Assembly: GCA_963787345.1 (NCBI GenBank)
Contig: CAWBCW010000011.1
Span: forward strand, 186,001 to 250,000
Reading direction: 5' to 3'
Source of the DNA: Bacillus_BD sp963787345
GTDB taxonomy: Bacteria > Bacillota > Bacilli > Bacillales > Cytobacillaceae
DNA length: 64,000 bases
How positions within the stretch are numbered: position 1 is the first letter of the stretch; every line of letters begins with the position of its first letter. Shown in pieces: positions 8,246-16,239 of this stretch. The notes under the pieces are model-generated. The model was not told where the DNA came from, did no database searches, and was given only the letters and a program-made list of their open reading frames with translations. A program made the position numbers and the translations under genes.

Positions 8246-9307
8246 ATGGAAAAAATAGAGAAAATTGTTTCGGCATTTGATGAACACGGTTTAGATGGAA
8301 TATTAATTACAAGTCCTTATAATCGACGCTATGCTTCTAATTTTACCGGGTCTTCCGGAACGGTTCTTATTAGTCGTGAAAAGTCAGTATTTATTACAGA
8401 TTTTCGTTATGTTGAACAGGCAGCAAAACAATGTACAGGATATGAAATCGTTCAGCAAAAAGGAAGCATGACAGAGGAAATTGCTAACAAAATAGCAGAA
8501 TTAGGAATCACAAAGCTAGGTTTTGAACAAGATTACGTCACTTTTTCTACGTATGAGCAATTCAAATCTAATTTTAAAACGGAATTAATTCCTGTATCAG
8601 GAATCATTGAAAAATTACGCTTGATTAAGAGTGAGTCAGAGATTAAGATATTAAAGGAAGCAGCTAGGATTGCCGATGCTGCCTTTGATCATATTATCAA
8701 ATTCATTCATCCGGGAATATCTGAACTAGAAGTTTCGAATGAATTAGAGTTCTTTATGAGAAAAGCGGGTGCAACTTCATCATCATTTGATACGATTGTC
8801 GCTTCGGGTGTCCGTTCTGCGCTCCCACACGGAGTTGCGACAGATAAAATCATTGAAAAAGGGGATTTTGTAACCCTTGACTATGGTGCTTATTATCAAG
8901 GTTACGTATCTGATATAACTCGAACCATTGCAGTAGGCAAGCCAGATGATCGATTAGTGGAAATTTATAATATTGTACATGAAGCACAAAACCTTGGGTT
9001 AAAAGGTCTGAAACCAGGGATGAACGGAAAAGAAGCAGATGCACTAACTCGAGATTATATTACGAAAAAAGGGTATGGTGAATATTTTGGACATTCAACT
9101 GGTCATGGCATTGGTCTTGAAGTCCATGAAGGTCCAAATCTATCGATAAAATCGGAATACAATCTTGAGCCTGGGATGGTTGTAACGGTTGAACCAGGTA
9201 TATATGTGGCAGGCCTAGGCGGCGTTCGAATTGAAGATGATACGTTAATTACAGAGAATGGAAATGAACGATTAACCCACTCTACAAAAGAACTGATTAT
9301 ACTTTAG
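8246..9307 (+). CDS. yqhT: Xaa-Pro aminopeptidase-like M24 metallopeptidase (YqhT)
   Basis: Predicted cytoplasmic peptidase removing N-terminal residues ahead of proline. Residues about 1-125 form the creatinase-like N-domain and 130-350 the pita-bread M24 domain. The five metal ligands can be read in DYGAYY, SDITRT, HSTGHGIG, TVEPGIY and RIEDD. At 353 residues it is full length. ATG at 8246 follows AAGGAGAGG. It is 12 bases from efp and likely cotranscribed; in many Firmicutes a PepP/PepQ-like gene precedes efp, which helps translate proline-rich stretches. Confidence 0.93.
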   Translation: MEKIEKIVSAFDEHGLDGILITSPYNRRYASNFTGSSGTVLISREKSVFITDFRYVEQAAKQCTGYEIVQQKGSMTEEIANKIAELGITKLGFEQDYVTFSTYEQFKSNFKTELIPVSGIIEKLRLIKSESEIKILKEAARIADAAFDHIIKFIHPGISELEVSNELEFFMRKAGATSSSFDTIVASGVRSALPHGVATDKIIEKGDFVTLDYGAYYQGYVSDITRTIAVGKPDDRLVEIYNIVHEAQNLGLKGLKPGMNGKEADALTRDYITKKGYGEYFGHSTGHGIGLEVHEGPNLSIKSEYNLEPGMVVTVEPGIYVAGLGGVRIEDDTLITENGNERLTHSTKELIIL

Positions 9308-9319
9308 GAGGATTTATTT

Positions 9320-9877
9320 ATGATTTCTGTTAATGAATTTCGTACAGGATTAACTATTGAAGTGGATAATGGCATTTGGCGTGTCCTGGATTTCCAACAT
9401 GTTAAACCAGGAAAAGGGGCTGCGTTTGTTCGTTCAAAACTTCGTAACTTACGTACAGGAGCCATTCAAGAGAAAACATTCCGTGCCGGTGAAAAAGTAG
9501 GGAAAGCTCAAATTGATAATCGCAGAATGAACTATTTATATGCAACTGGAGATCAACATGTATTTATGGATAATGAATCTTACGATCAGATCGAATTAGC
9601 AGCTTCGGCGATCGAGTATGAATTGAAATTTTTAAAAGAAAATATGGAAGTACATATTATTTTGTACCATGGAGAAACGATTGGAATTGAGCTTCCGAAC
9701 ACAGTTGAATTAGAGGTGACAGCAACTGAACCTGGAATTAAAGGGGATACTGCTTCAGGTGGTTCAAAACCAGCAACTCTTGAAACAGGTCTTATTGTAC
9801 AAGTGCCATTCTTTGTCAATGAAGGAGATCGCCTTATCATCAACACATCTGATGGAAGTTATGTTTCTAGAGCATAG
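9320..9877 (+). CDS. efp: Translation elongation factor P
   Basis: Rescues ribosomes stalled at polyproline. The 185 residues cover the KOW-like N-domain and two OB folds. The tip loop reads KPGKGAAF with the modifiable lysine at position 32. The C-terminal signature region (GDTASGGSKPATLETGLIVQVP) is intact. The start ATG follows AGGAGG. The next feature is not a coding gene but a structured RNA. Confidence 0.98.
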   Translation: MISVNEFRTGLTIEVDNGIWRVLDFQHVKPGKGAAFVRSKLRNLRTGAIQEKTFRAGEKVGKAQIDNRRMNYLYATGDQHVFMDNESYDQIELAASAIEYELKFLKENMEVHIILYHGETIGIELPNTVELEVTATEPGIKGDTASGGSKPATLETGLIVQVPFFVNEGDRLIINTSDGSYVSRA

Positions 9878-9918
9878 TAATTTTACCGAGTAAAGTTATA
9901 TTTAGATTGATTTTCATC

Positions 9919-9947
9919 TTGCTCAAACATAGGGAATACGTTAAAAT
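9919..9947 (+). promoter_or_regulatory. SigA-type promoter of the structured RNA
   Basis: TTGCTC (9919-9924), 17-bp spacer, TAAAAT (9942-9947). Transcription would start near 9954, a few bases before the 5' strand of the RNA's closing stem. Confidence 0.6.
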
Positions 9948-9953
9948 ATAGTC

Positions 9954-10148
9954 AAATAAGCTGCTTTGTACGCAAAAGTATAAAGTTTCAACCTTTAGTG
10001 TAATTTAGGGAGTTCAAGATTCAAAACTGAACAACATGCCTGCAAAGCTCAGGACGTTGAACAGTTTTATGAGAACACCCACCTGGTAGAGCAGGTCTTG
10101 AAACTCTATACGAAAAAAGCGGCAATAGCGGCGAACAATATTCACACC
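9954..10148 (+). ncRNA. Unidentified structured RNA with 6S-RNA-like architecture
   Basis: A long rod can be folded by eye. The outer stem is GCTGCTTTGTACGC (9960-9973) with GCGGCAATAGCGGC (10119-10132), 9 pairs and one interior loop. The next stem is GTATAAAGTTTC (9978-9989) with GAAACTCTATAC (10100-10111), 11 of 12 pairs. A wide bubble follows, with a small 3'-side hairpin ACCTG/CAGGT (10081-10096), and then a terminal stem AAAACTG (10023-10029) with CAGTTTT (10062-10068). Closing stem, central bubble with 3' hairpin and terminal arm are the 6S RNA plan, and the length of roughly 180-230 nt fits. I could not match the primary sequence to a remembered 6S RNA. It could also be a leader element. 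Confidence 0.5.
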
Positions 10149-10181
10149 AAAAGCAATAGCGGATCACGCTATTGCTTTTTT
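10149..10181 (+). terminator. Strong terminator ending the structured RNA
   Basis: GCAATAGCG (10153-10161) and CGCTATTGC (10167-10175) form a perfect stem with 5-nt loop followed by a T run. It separates the RNA from the spoIIIA promoter. Confidence 0.92.
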
Positions 10182-10214
10182 GTGTTTTCTAAAAAGATCA
10201 TCTTCAATAAAAAA

Positions 10215-10243
10215 GTCATAAAGTGGTCAAGCAGGCATACATT
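10215..10243 (+). promoter_or_regulatory. SigE-type promoter of the spoIIIA operon
   Basis: A GTCATAAA -35-like element (10215-10222) and CATACATT -10 (10236-10243) with 13-bp spacing match the mother-cell sigma-E pattern. It lies 48 bases before spoIIIAA, the expected place for this sigma-E-dependent operon. Confidence 0.7.
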
Positions 10244-10290
10244 TTTAATGAGCAAACATTCAATTTTGATTTGGGGGAGGCACATAAATA

Positions 10291-11214
10291 ATGAAGGCAG
10301 TTTTATCCTTTTTACCTAGAACGATAGCAGAACAAATGAACAAAATCCCTCCAACTCTATTAAATGAAATTGAGGAGATTCGAGTACGAGTAAATCGGCC
10401 GCTAGAAGTTTCTTCAAAAGGATTGGTGCAATTCTTTCCCTATACGGTGAAATCTGAAGATGCTCTACATTTACTTAATAATATCAGTCACCACTCTATT
10501 TATGCCTTAGAGGAGGAATTAAAGCGGGGCTATATTACGATTCAAGGGGGCCATCGAGTCGGATTGGCTGGAAAAGTGATACTTGAAGGAGGAAGGGTGA
10601 AGGCGATAAGAGACGTTTCATCTTTTAATATACGAATAGCCAAGGAAAAAATTGGAATCGCTCAGCGCGTTATTAAGGATATATATAAAGGGAATTGGCT
10701 TCATACGATGATTGTAGGCCCTCCTCAAACGGGTAAAACGACATTGCTTCGAGATATTGCGCGGATTATTTCAAGCGGGGACAACCAAATCCAAACGAAA
10801 GCAGCAAAGGTTGGGATTGTGGATGAACGTTCTGAAATCGCTGGGTGTGTTTCGGGAATTCCGCAAATGACTTTTGGACCACGGGTGGATGTATTGGATG
10901 CATGTCCAAAGGCTGAAGGGATGATGATGATGATTCGATCGATGAGCCCAGATGTATTAGTTGTGGACGAAATTGGTCGAAGAGAAGATTCGGAAGCCAT
11001 TATGGAAGCAGTCAATGCAGGAATAAAGCTCATTATGACGACTCATGGACAATCATTAGATGAAATCATAAGACGTCCTACGTTAAAGAATTTAATACAG
11101 GCAAAGATATTTCAACGATTTATCCTATTGAGCAGGACTTCTGGTCCTGGGACGATTACGAGTATTTTGGATAGTGATGGCAGACCAGTAAACAATGAAG
11201 CGAGTGTGTACTGA
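10291..11214 (+). CDS. spoIIIAA: Stage III sporulation protein AA (ATPase)
   Basis: Cytoplasmic ATPase of the SpoIIIA-SpoIIQ channel that joins mother cell and forespore. Full length at 307 residues. The nucleotide-binding core shows Walker A GPPQTGKTT and a Walker B-like VLVVDEIG in a type II/IV secretion ATPase-like fold. ATG follows GGGGGAGG. First gene of the operon behind the SigE promoter; its stop codon directly precedes the spoIIIAB start. Confidence 0.97.
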   Translation: MKAVLSFLPRTIAEQMNKIPPTLLNEIEEIRVRVNRPLEVSSKGLVQFFPYTVKSEDALHLLNNISHHSIYALEEELKRGYITIQGGHRVGLAGKVILEGGRVKAIRDVSSFNIRIAKEKIGIAQRVIKDIYKGNWLHTMIVGPPQTGKTTLLRDIARIISSGDNQIQTKAAKVGIVDERSEIAGCVSGIPQMTFGPRVDVLDACPKAEGMMMMIRSMSPDVLVVDEIGRREDSEAIMEAVNAGIKLIMTTHGQSLDEIIRRPTLKNLIQAKIFQRFILLSRTSGPGTITSILDSDGRPVNNEASVY

Positions 11215-11730
11215 ATGATTAAATTGGCAGGTGCTGCTCTCATCTTAATTGCCACAAGTTGGATCGGATTTGAAATAGCCAGGCAACTTTCAGAACGACC
11301 ACGGCAATTAAGGTCACTTAAGTCTGCTTTACAATCATTAGAAGCAGAAATTATGTATGGACATACTCCATTGAACGAAGCGTCTAGAAGGTTGTCACAA
11401 CAATTGCCATCACCATTAGATCAATTTTTTGGAACATTTGAAAAAAGGCTAACAGAAACGGAAACAACGGTTAGAGATGCCTGGGAAGAAAGTTTGAAAG
11501 AAATATGGGGGAAAACGGCTTTAAAAAAAGGTGAGTTCGAAATCATGAAGCAATTCGGCGAGACGCTTGGGCGTCATGATCGGATCTCCCAGCAAAAGCA
11601 AATATTGCTTACTTTAACCCATCTGGAAAGAGAGGAAATTGAAGCAAGGGATAAGCAAGCGAGATATGAAAAAATGGTAAAAAGTATTGGATTTTTATCA
11701 GGCTTATTATTAATTGTTTTATTCATATAG
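11215..11730 (+). CDS. spoIIIAB: Stage III sporulation protein AB
   Basis: A 171-residue membrane-anchored protein with one N-terminal and one C-terminal hydrophobic segment (MIKLAGAALILIATSWIGF; IGFLSGLLLIVLFI) flanking a helical body, resembling secretion-system F proteins. Full length for the family. ATG follows the spoIIIAA TGA with no gap, indicating translational coupling. Needed for sigma-G activity in the engulfed forespore. Confidence 0.96.
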   Translation: MIKLAGAALILIATSWIGFEIARQLSERPRQLRSLKSALQSLEAEIMYGHTPLNEASRRLSQQLPSPLDQFFGTFEKRLTETETTVRDAWEESLKEIWGKTALKKGEFEIMKQFGETLGRHDRISQQKQILLTLTHLEREEIEARDKQARYEKMVKSIGFLSGLLLIVLFI

Positions 11731-11749
11731 GAGTAAGGGGGAGCAGGAG

Positions 11750-11956
11750 ATGGGGCTAGAAGTTGACATTATTTTTAAAATTGCTGGGGTTGGGATTGTT
11801 GTTGCTTTTTTACATACAATCCTCGATCAAGTTGGTAAAAAAGAATACGCCCAATGGGTAACACTATTTGGGTTTATCTATATTTTGTTTATGGTTGCTT
11901 CCATTGTTGATAATTTATTCCAGAAAATTAAATCCGTCTTTTTATTCCATGGATAA
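11750..11956 (+). CDS. spoIIIAC: Stage III sporulation protein AC
   Basis: A 68-residue protein with two membrane helices, the standard SpoIIIAC size. ATG at 11750 (MGLEVDIIFKIAGVG) is set by a good site, GGGGGAGCAGGAG; the longer in-frame extension overlaps spoIIIAB and has no site. Mother-cell membrane component of the channel. Confidence 0.95.
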   Translation: MGLEVDIIFKIAGVGIVVAFLHTILDQVGKKEYAQWVTLFGFIYILFMVASIVDNLFQKIKSVFLFHG

Positions 11957-11970
11957 GGGAGGGAATTCCG

Positions 11971-12360
11971 ATTGAAATTCTTCAAATAATTGGGATCGCC
12001 TTTATTGCCACATTTCTTGCTTTAATCGTAAAAGAACAGAAGCCGAACTTTGCTTTTCTCATTATTGTTTTTGCAGGCTGTGCAGTTTTTCTTTTTTTAA
12101 TCGACCAAATATCAGCCATTATTTCAATGATTGAAAAGTTAGCTATTAATGCAAATGTGAATTTGATTTATTTAGAAACGATTATGAAAATAATTGGGAT
12201 TGCTTATATCGCTGAATTTGCTTCACAAATCACGAAGGATGCTGGACAAGGATCGATGGCTGCCAAGATTGAGTTAGGAGGGAAAATCTTAATTTTGGCA
12301 ATGGCGATTCCGATCATTACCGTCTTAATTGAAACCATTATTGAGCTAATCCCAAATTAA
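11971..12360 (+). CDS. spoIIIAD: Stage III sporulation protein AD, probable AUU start
   Basis: A membrane protein of about 129 residues. The conserved N-terminal part (IEILQIIGIAFIATFLALI) is encoded from 11971, but no ATG, GTG or TTG lies in frame there; the first standard codon is the internal ATG at 12127, which would delete the first 50 residues and two helices. ATT at 11971 sits 7 bases after GGGAGGG and gives the expected length, so initiation at AUU is the simplest reading. Alternatively a base change removed the normal start. The rest (ANVNLIYLETIMKIIGIAYIAEF) is typical SpoIIIAD. Confidence 0.85.
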   Translation: MEILQIIGIAFIATFLALIVKEQKPNFAFLIIVFAGCAVFLFLIDQISAIISMIEKLAINANVNLIYLETIMKIIGIAYIAEFASQITKDAGQGSMAAKIELGGKILILAMAIPIITVLIETIIELIPN

Positions 12361-12419
12361 TTTTTTATATAATTAATCCGGCTGGCATCTAACGTATTTC
12401 AAATTAGAGGTGAAAGAAA

Positions 12420-13625
12420 ATGAGGCAACGGTTCTCTCTGATTCTGCTATTATTTGCTGTACTATCTTTTCTCCTCATTCCAAGTGTACAAGCTTCACCA
12501 CAGTCACCCATCGAAAATGATTATGTGGAAAATGGTTTGCAAGAAGCAGTCAATACCCAATTAGAATCATTGAATTTGGATGAATTGAGAGGGTTTTGGG
12601 AGGATGTGATGGATGAGTATGGCGGCTTTTTGCCAGAAAGTCAAAAAGGGAGTCTCTATGACTTTATTAAAGGAGAAAAGGAATTCTCCTTGAAAGAATG
12701 GTTCACAGGGATATTAAAATACGCCTTTCATGAGTTTGTGGCAAACGGAAAGCTTCTCGGCGCACTCGTTATACTAACAATTTTCAGTATGTTCTTACAA
12801 TCATTACAAAATGCTTTTGAAAATGGGGCAATCAGTAAAGCAGCTTATGCAGTTGTATTCATGGTGTTATCGATTATTGCTTTGAATAGTTTTTATGTGG
12901 CAACCACCTATGCGGTTGAAGCGATTACAACGATGACTAGTTTTATAATGGCATTAATCCCTTTACTATTAGCGCTTATTGCAGCATCAGGGGGACTGGT
13001 ATCAGCAGCTTTTTTTCACCCTGTTATTCTTTTCCTTATGAATATTAGCGGCTTATTTATTAAATCGATTGTGTTACCACTCTTATTTTTAGCGACTTTA
13101 TTAAGTGTGGTAAGTACTTTAAGTGAGCAATATAAGGTTTCCCAACTAGCTAAATTACTAAGGAACGGAAGTATTTCTCTGCTCGGCTTATTTTTTACGA
13201 TCTTTCTTGGCGTGATTTCTGTTCAAGGAGCATCTGCTGCAGTCACCGACGGCGTTACATTAAAGACAGCTAAATTTCTCACTGGAAATTTTATTCCTGT
13301 GATCGGAAGGATGTTTTCCGATGCAACGGATACAGTAGTCAGTGCATCCGTTTTATTAAAAAATACCGTAGGAATTGTCGGGGTCGCCATATTATTAATG
13401 ATTGTTGCTTTTCCGGCAGTAAAAATCCTCATGATTGCTCTCATCTATAAATTTTCAGCTGCGATCTTGCAGCCGTTAGGCGGAGGACCGATTATATCGT
13501 GTCTTGATATTATTGGAAAAAGTATCATCTATGTATTTGCAGCTCTCGCCATTGTTTCATTAATGTTTTTTTTAAGTATTACCGTAATTGTTGCAGCAGG
13601 AAACTTAACTGTGATGGTAAGGTAG
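12420..13625 (+). CDS. spoIIIAE: Stage III sporulation protein AE
   Basis: Polytopic membrane protein, 401 residues, starting with a signal-like segment (FSLILLLFAVLSFLLIPSVQA) followed by a soluble region and then multiple membrane helices. It resembles permease-type components and is part of the SpoIIIA channel. ATG follows AGAGGTG. Full length, no breaks. Confidence 0.96.
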   Translation: MRQRFSLILLLFAVLSFLLIPSVQASPQSPIENDYVENGLQEAVNTQLESLNLDELRGFWEDVMDEYGGFLPESQKGSLYDFIKGEKEFSLKEWFTGILKYAFHEFVANGKLLGALVILTIFSMFLQSLQNAFENGAISKAAYAVVFMVLSIIALNSFYVATTYAVEAITTMTSFIMALIPLLLALIAASGGLVSAAFFHPVILFLMNISGLFIKSIVLPLLFLATLLSVVSTLSEQYKVSQLAKLLRNGSISLLGLFFTIFLGVISVQGASAAVTDGVTLKTAKFLTGNFIPVIGRMFSDATDTVVSASVLLKNTVGIVGVAILLMIVAFPAVKILMIALIYKFSAAILQPLGGGPIISCLDIIGKSIIYVFAALAIVSLMFFLSITVIVAAGNLTVMVR

Positions 13626-13636
13626 GTGAGCGAATA

Positions 13637-14267
13637 ATGGAATTTATTAAAGAGTGGGTTACGAATATTATTTTATTTGTTCTCTTTGCCACGTTGATCG
13701 ATATGCTCTTACCGACCTCTAAGTTTCAGAAGTATACGAAAATGGTTGTTGGTCTCCTTTTAATTTCGATCATTTTAACACCAATTTTCAAATTATTTTC
13801 AACTGATTTTGAAGAAGTGTTTGCGACAGCTATTCCAAAATGGGAGGAAAATAAAGACGGTCAAATAAAAAATTTAATTGATTTGCAGAAAAGTGAAATA
13901 CAAGCTTCACATGATGCATATATTTTAGAACAGATGGCTGTCCGATTGAAAGAGGGTGCAGAGGAGGAGCTGATGGACCAATTTGATGTAGCTGATTACA
14001 GATCTAGAAGTAGTAGTAGACAAAGATGATGAGCGTCCCTTCCCAGAGAACTTACAAAAAGTCGTGATTCAAATCGCCCAGGGACCAGAAGAAGAGTCTG
14101 CAGTTGAAGTGGTGAAAACAATAGATATTAATGCGAACGAACCACTTAAAAAGGAAACAGCAAATAAAAATCAAAACAACCGGATGATTCAACTCTTAGC
14201 GGATAAATGGAGTATCGATGAGGAAATCATTGAGCTTCAAATCGAAGGGGGGGACAAGGAACAATAA
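13637..14267 (+). pseudogene. spoIIIAF: Stage III sporulation protein AF, frameshifted
   Basis: The N-terminal part (13637-14029) has two membrane helices and reads normally to FDVA, then runs into DYRSRSSSRQR and a stop. The conserved continuation ITDLEVVVDKDDERPFPENL is present in the other frame from about 13994 and runs to 14267 (ending IELQIEGGDKEQ). Removing a single G near 13993 restores one frame of about 209 residues, the normal SpoIIIAF size. SpoIIIAF is required for sporulation in B. subtilis, so this is either a true sporulation defect or a single-base sequence error. Neighbouring genes are intact. Confidence 0.85.
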
Positions 14268-14935
14268 TGAAACAGGAAAAGGGACCTTTCTCATGGCTGA
14301 AAAGGCAATTTTCAAATCAAGAAGAAACAACCGAAAAGAAAAAGGGGAAATATCCTTATCTCATATTGGTTCTCCTATTTGGAACAGGGTTTATGCTTAT
14401 TAGTAATCTATTATCAAACGATAATTCTGAAAATGAAGCTGTCCCGACACTAGGGAATCGCGGAGAAGAAAAACAAGAGGATGTAGAGACATTCGGACAA
14501 AAGAACTCTAATAAAGACCGTTTAATCGATGATTATGAGAGATCCTATGAAACACAATTAAAAGAAGCATTGGATGCCATCGTCGGTGTCGAGGATGTGA
14601 CCGTTGTCGTGAATGTGGACTCATCGGAATCTAAAGTATTTGAGAAAAATAGAAATACGCAAACTCAATTAACAGATGAAATCGATCGAGAAGGCGGTAA
14701 GCGAAAAGTAGAAGATCAATCGATGGAAGAGCAACTTGTGATTATTCAAAATGGTGAAAGAGAAGTGCCGATTGTGACCGAAACAAAGAAACCAGAAATC
14801 CGCGGTGTCCTTGTCGTTGCAAAGGGTGCTGAAAATATACAAGTAAAGAAGTGGATTATTGAGGCGGTGACTCGCGTCTTGGATGTACCAAGTCATAGGG
14901 TGGCCGTGATGCCAAAGAAAACGAAGGGGGAATAA
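14267..14935 (+). CDS. spoIIIAG: Stage III sporulation protein AG
   Basis: A 222-residue protein with one membrane segment near residues 25-45 (YLILVLLFGTGFMLI) and an intermembrane ring-building domain (KEALDAIVGVEDVTVVVNV ... KWIIEAVTRVLDVPSHRVAVMP) like the FliF/EscJ RBM fold. Forms the large ring of the feeding-tube complex. ATG overlaps the spoIIIAF stop by one base. Confidence 0.95.
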   Translation: MKQEKGPFSWLKRQFSNQEETTEKKKGKYPYLILVLLFGTGFMLISNLLSNDNSENEAVPTLGNRGEEKQEDVETFGQKNSNKDRLIDDYERSYETQLKEALDAIVGVEDVTVVVNVDSSESKVFEKNRNTQTQLTDEIDREGGKRKVEDQSMEEQLVIIQNGEREVPIVTETKKPEIRGVLVVAKGAENIQVKKWIIEAVTRVLDVPSHRVAVMPKKTKGE

Positions 14936-14939
14936 AAGT

Positions 14940-15566
14940 ATGTTATTGAAAAAACAAACGGTTTGGTTATTAACGATGCTAAGTTTAGTTGTCGTGTTGT
15001 CTGTCTATTATATTACTTCACCGGAGCAGCAGCAAAATGAATTAGCGGCCATAGATCAACAAGAGGAGAAAGAGAAGTCAGCAGAAAAAGAGCAGCCAGC
15101 GGATGAACCAACTGGGGAATCCTCCCAAGATGATGAAGTGAAAGGCGAAGATGAAAAAGGGATTAAAACTGAAGATGCTGGATCAAAAGATGCGGAAATA
15201 ATTACAAATGCAGCCGGTGATGAGGCTTTTGAAACGATGCGTATACAGTTAATGGATGAGCGCAGTCAATTGAAAGAGGACTTAGAGAAGAAATTGGGCT
15301 CTACTGAACTTCCTGCAGAAGAACGCAGCAAAGCAAAAGAACAAATGGATGATTTAAATGAAATTTCGAATAAGGAATTATTGCTTGAAACCTTGATTAA
15401 AGCAATGAATTACGAGGATGTTCTCGTTCGCGCTGATGATGAACAGGTAAATATTACAGTTAAAGCAGAGAAGCAGTCAAAGACTGAAGCAAATAAAATT
15501 ATTCAAACGGTCAGAAGTGAATTAGGACCACTGCATGCCGTAGTCGAATTCCAAAATGTAGAATAA
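14940..15566 (+). CDS. spoIIIAH: Stage III sporulation protein AH
   Basis: A 208-residue protein with an N-terminal membrane anchor (VWLLTMLSLVVVLSVYYI), a long acidic linker rich in Glu, Asp and Lys, and a C-terminal EscJ/YscJ-like domain that docks with forespore SpoIIQ. Last gene of the operon, with its own terminator just downstream. Confidence 0.95.
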   Translation: MLLKKQTVWLLTMLSLVVVLSVYYITSPEQQQNELAAIDQQEEKEKSAEKEQPADEPTGESSQDDEVKGEDEKGIKTEDAGSKDAEIITNAAGDEAFETMRIQLMDERSQLKEDLEKKLGSTELPAEERSKAKEQMDDLNEISNKELLLETLIKAMNYEDVLVRADDEQVNITVKAEKQSKTEANKIIQTVRSELGPLHAVVEFQNVE

Positions 15567-15575
15567 GTAATAGAC

Positions 15576-15612
15576 AAGGAGAGGAGAGGTCACTTTCACT
15601 CTCCTTTTTTTT
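15576..15612 (+). terminator. Terminator of the spoIIIA operon
   Basis: AAGGAGAG pairs with CTCTCCTT, followed by eight T residues. Confidence 0.8.
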
Positions 15613-15652
15613 ATTCTCTGCAAGATTCTACGAGAATATACAAAATCCAAAG

Positions 15653-15701
15653 TTGTAATTGTATTAGATCTTATCGTATGATATTAGTGTCTAGTATTAA
15701 T
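15653..15701 (+). promoter_or_regulatory. accB promoter with a FapR-like operator
   Basis: TTGTAA (15653-15658), 18-bp spacer, TATGAT (15677-15682). Directly downstream is TTAGTGTCTAGTATTAAT (15684-15701), which differs at two positions from the FapR consensus as I remember it (TTAGTACCTRGTMTTAAT). FapR is the malonyl-CoA-sensing repressor of lipid genes, and its sites usually overlap the transcription start, as here. Low-to-moderate certainty. Confidence 0.45.
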
Positions 15702-15726
15702 CTTAATTTCAGGAGGATTTTAATCC

Positions 15727-16221
15727 ATGTTAAAAGTACAAGAAATCAGAGAATTGATTAAAGTAATCGATCAATCTTCTATAGAGGAATTTACATATGA
15801 GCAAGAAGGTTCGAAAATAAAAATAAAAAAGAAATCGGTAGTGGAAACGGCGGGAGTTATTTCTCCAGTTCAACAACCAGTGGCAGTATCACAACCTGTC
15901 GCAGCAATTGCTAAGCAAGTTGAAACAATTCCCGCAGAGAGTGAGCCTGTTAAGGTAGAAACAACCGAAGCTAACGATGAAAACTTACATAAAATTACTT
16001 CTCCAATGGTTGGAACATTTTATCATTCTTCATCACCTGATGCGGATCCATACGTGAAAGCAGGTTCCAAAGTATCAAAGGATTCAATTGTATGTATTGT
16101 TGAAGCAATGAAACTATTTAATGAAATCGAAGCAGAAGTTGATGGCGAGATCGTCGAAGTTCTCGTCAAAAATGGACAATTGGTTGAATTTGGTCAACCG
16201 TTATTTTTAGTAAAACCGTAG
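15727..16221 (+). CDS. accB: Acetyl-CoA carboxylase biotin carboxyl carrier protein
   Basis: Carries the biotin of acetyl-CoA carboxylase. The 164 residues comprise an N-terminal segment, a Pro/Ala/Val-rich flexible linker (about 40-85) and the biotinyl domain with EAMKLFNE; the biotinylated lysine is K129. ATG follows AGGAGG. Cotranscribed with accC 18 bases downstream. Possible FapR control is noted at the promoter. Confidence 0.97.
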   Translation: MLKVQEIRELIKVIDQSSIEEFTYEQEGSKIKIKKKSVVETAGVISPVQQPVAVSQPVAAIAKQVETIPAESEPVKVETTEANDENLHKITSPMVGTFYHSSSPDADPYVKAGSKVSKDSIVCIVEAMKLFNEIEAEVDGEIVEVLVKNGQLVEFGQPLFLVKP

Positions 16222-16239
16222 TAAAGAGGGGCTTTTCAT

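Noticed and set aside
10098..10319. Frame of 73 codons running through the structured RNA and terminator
   Set aside because: It crosses the strong terminator hairpin and the SigE promoter, and its composition follows the RNA stems; not a plausible gene.
12127..12360. spoIIIAD as a truncated 77-residue protein from ATG 12127
   Set aside because: The conserved upstream 50 residues are in frame and a good ribosome binding site precedes ATT 11971.
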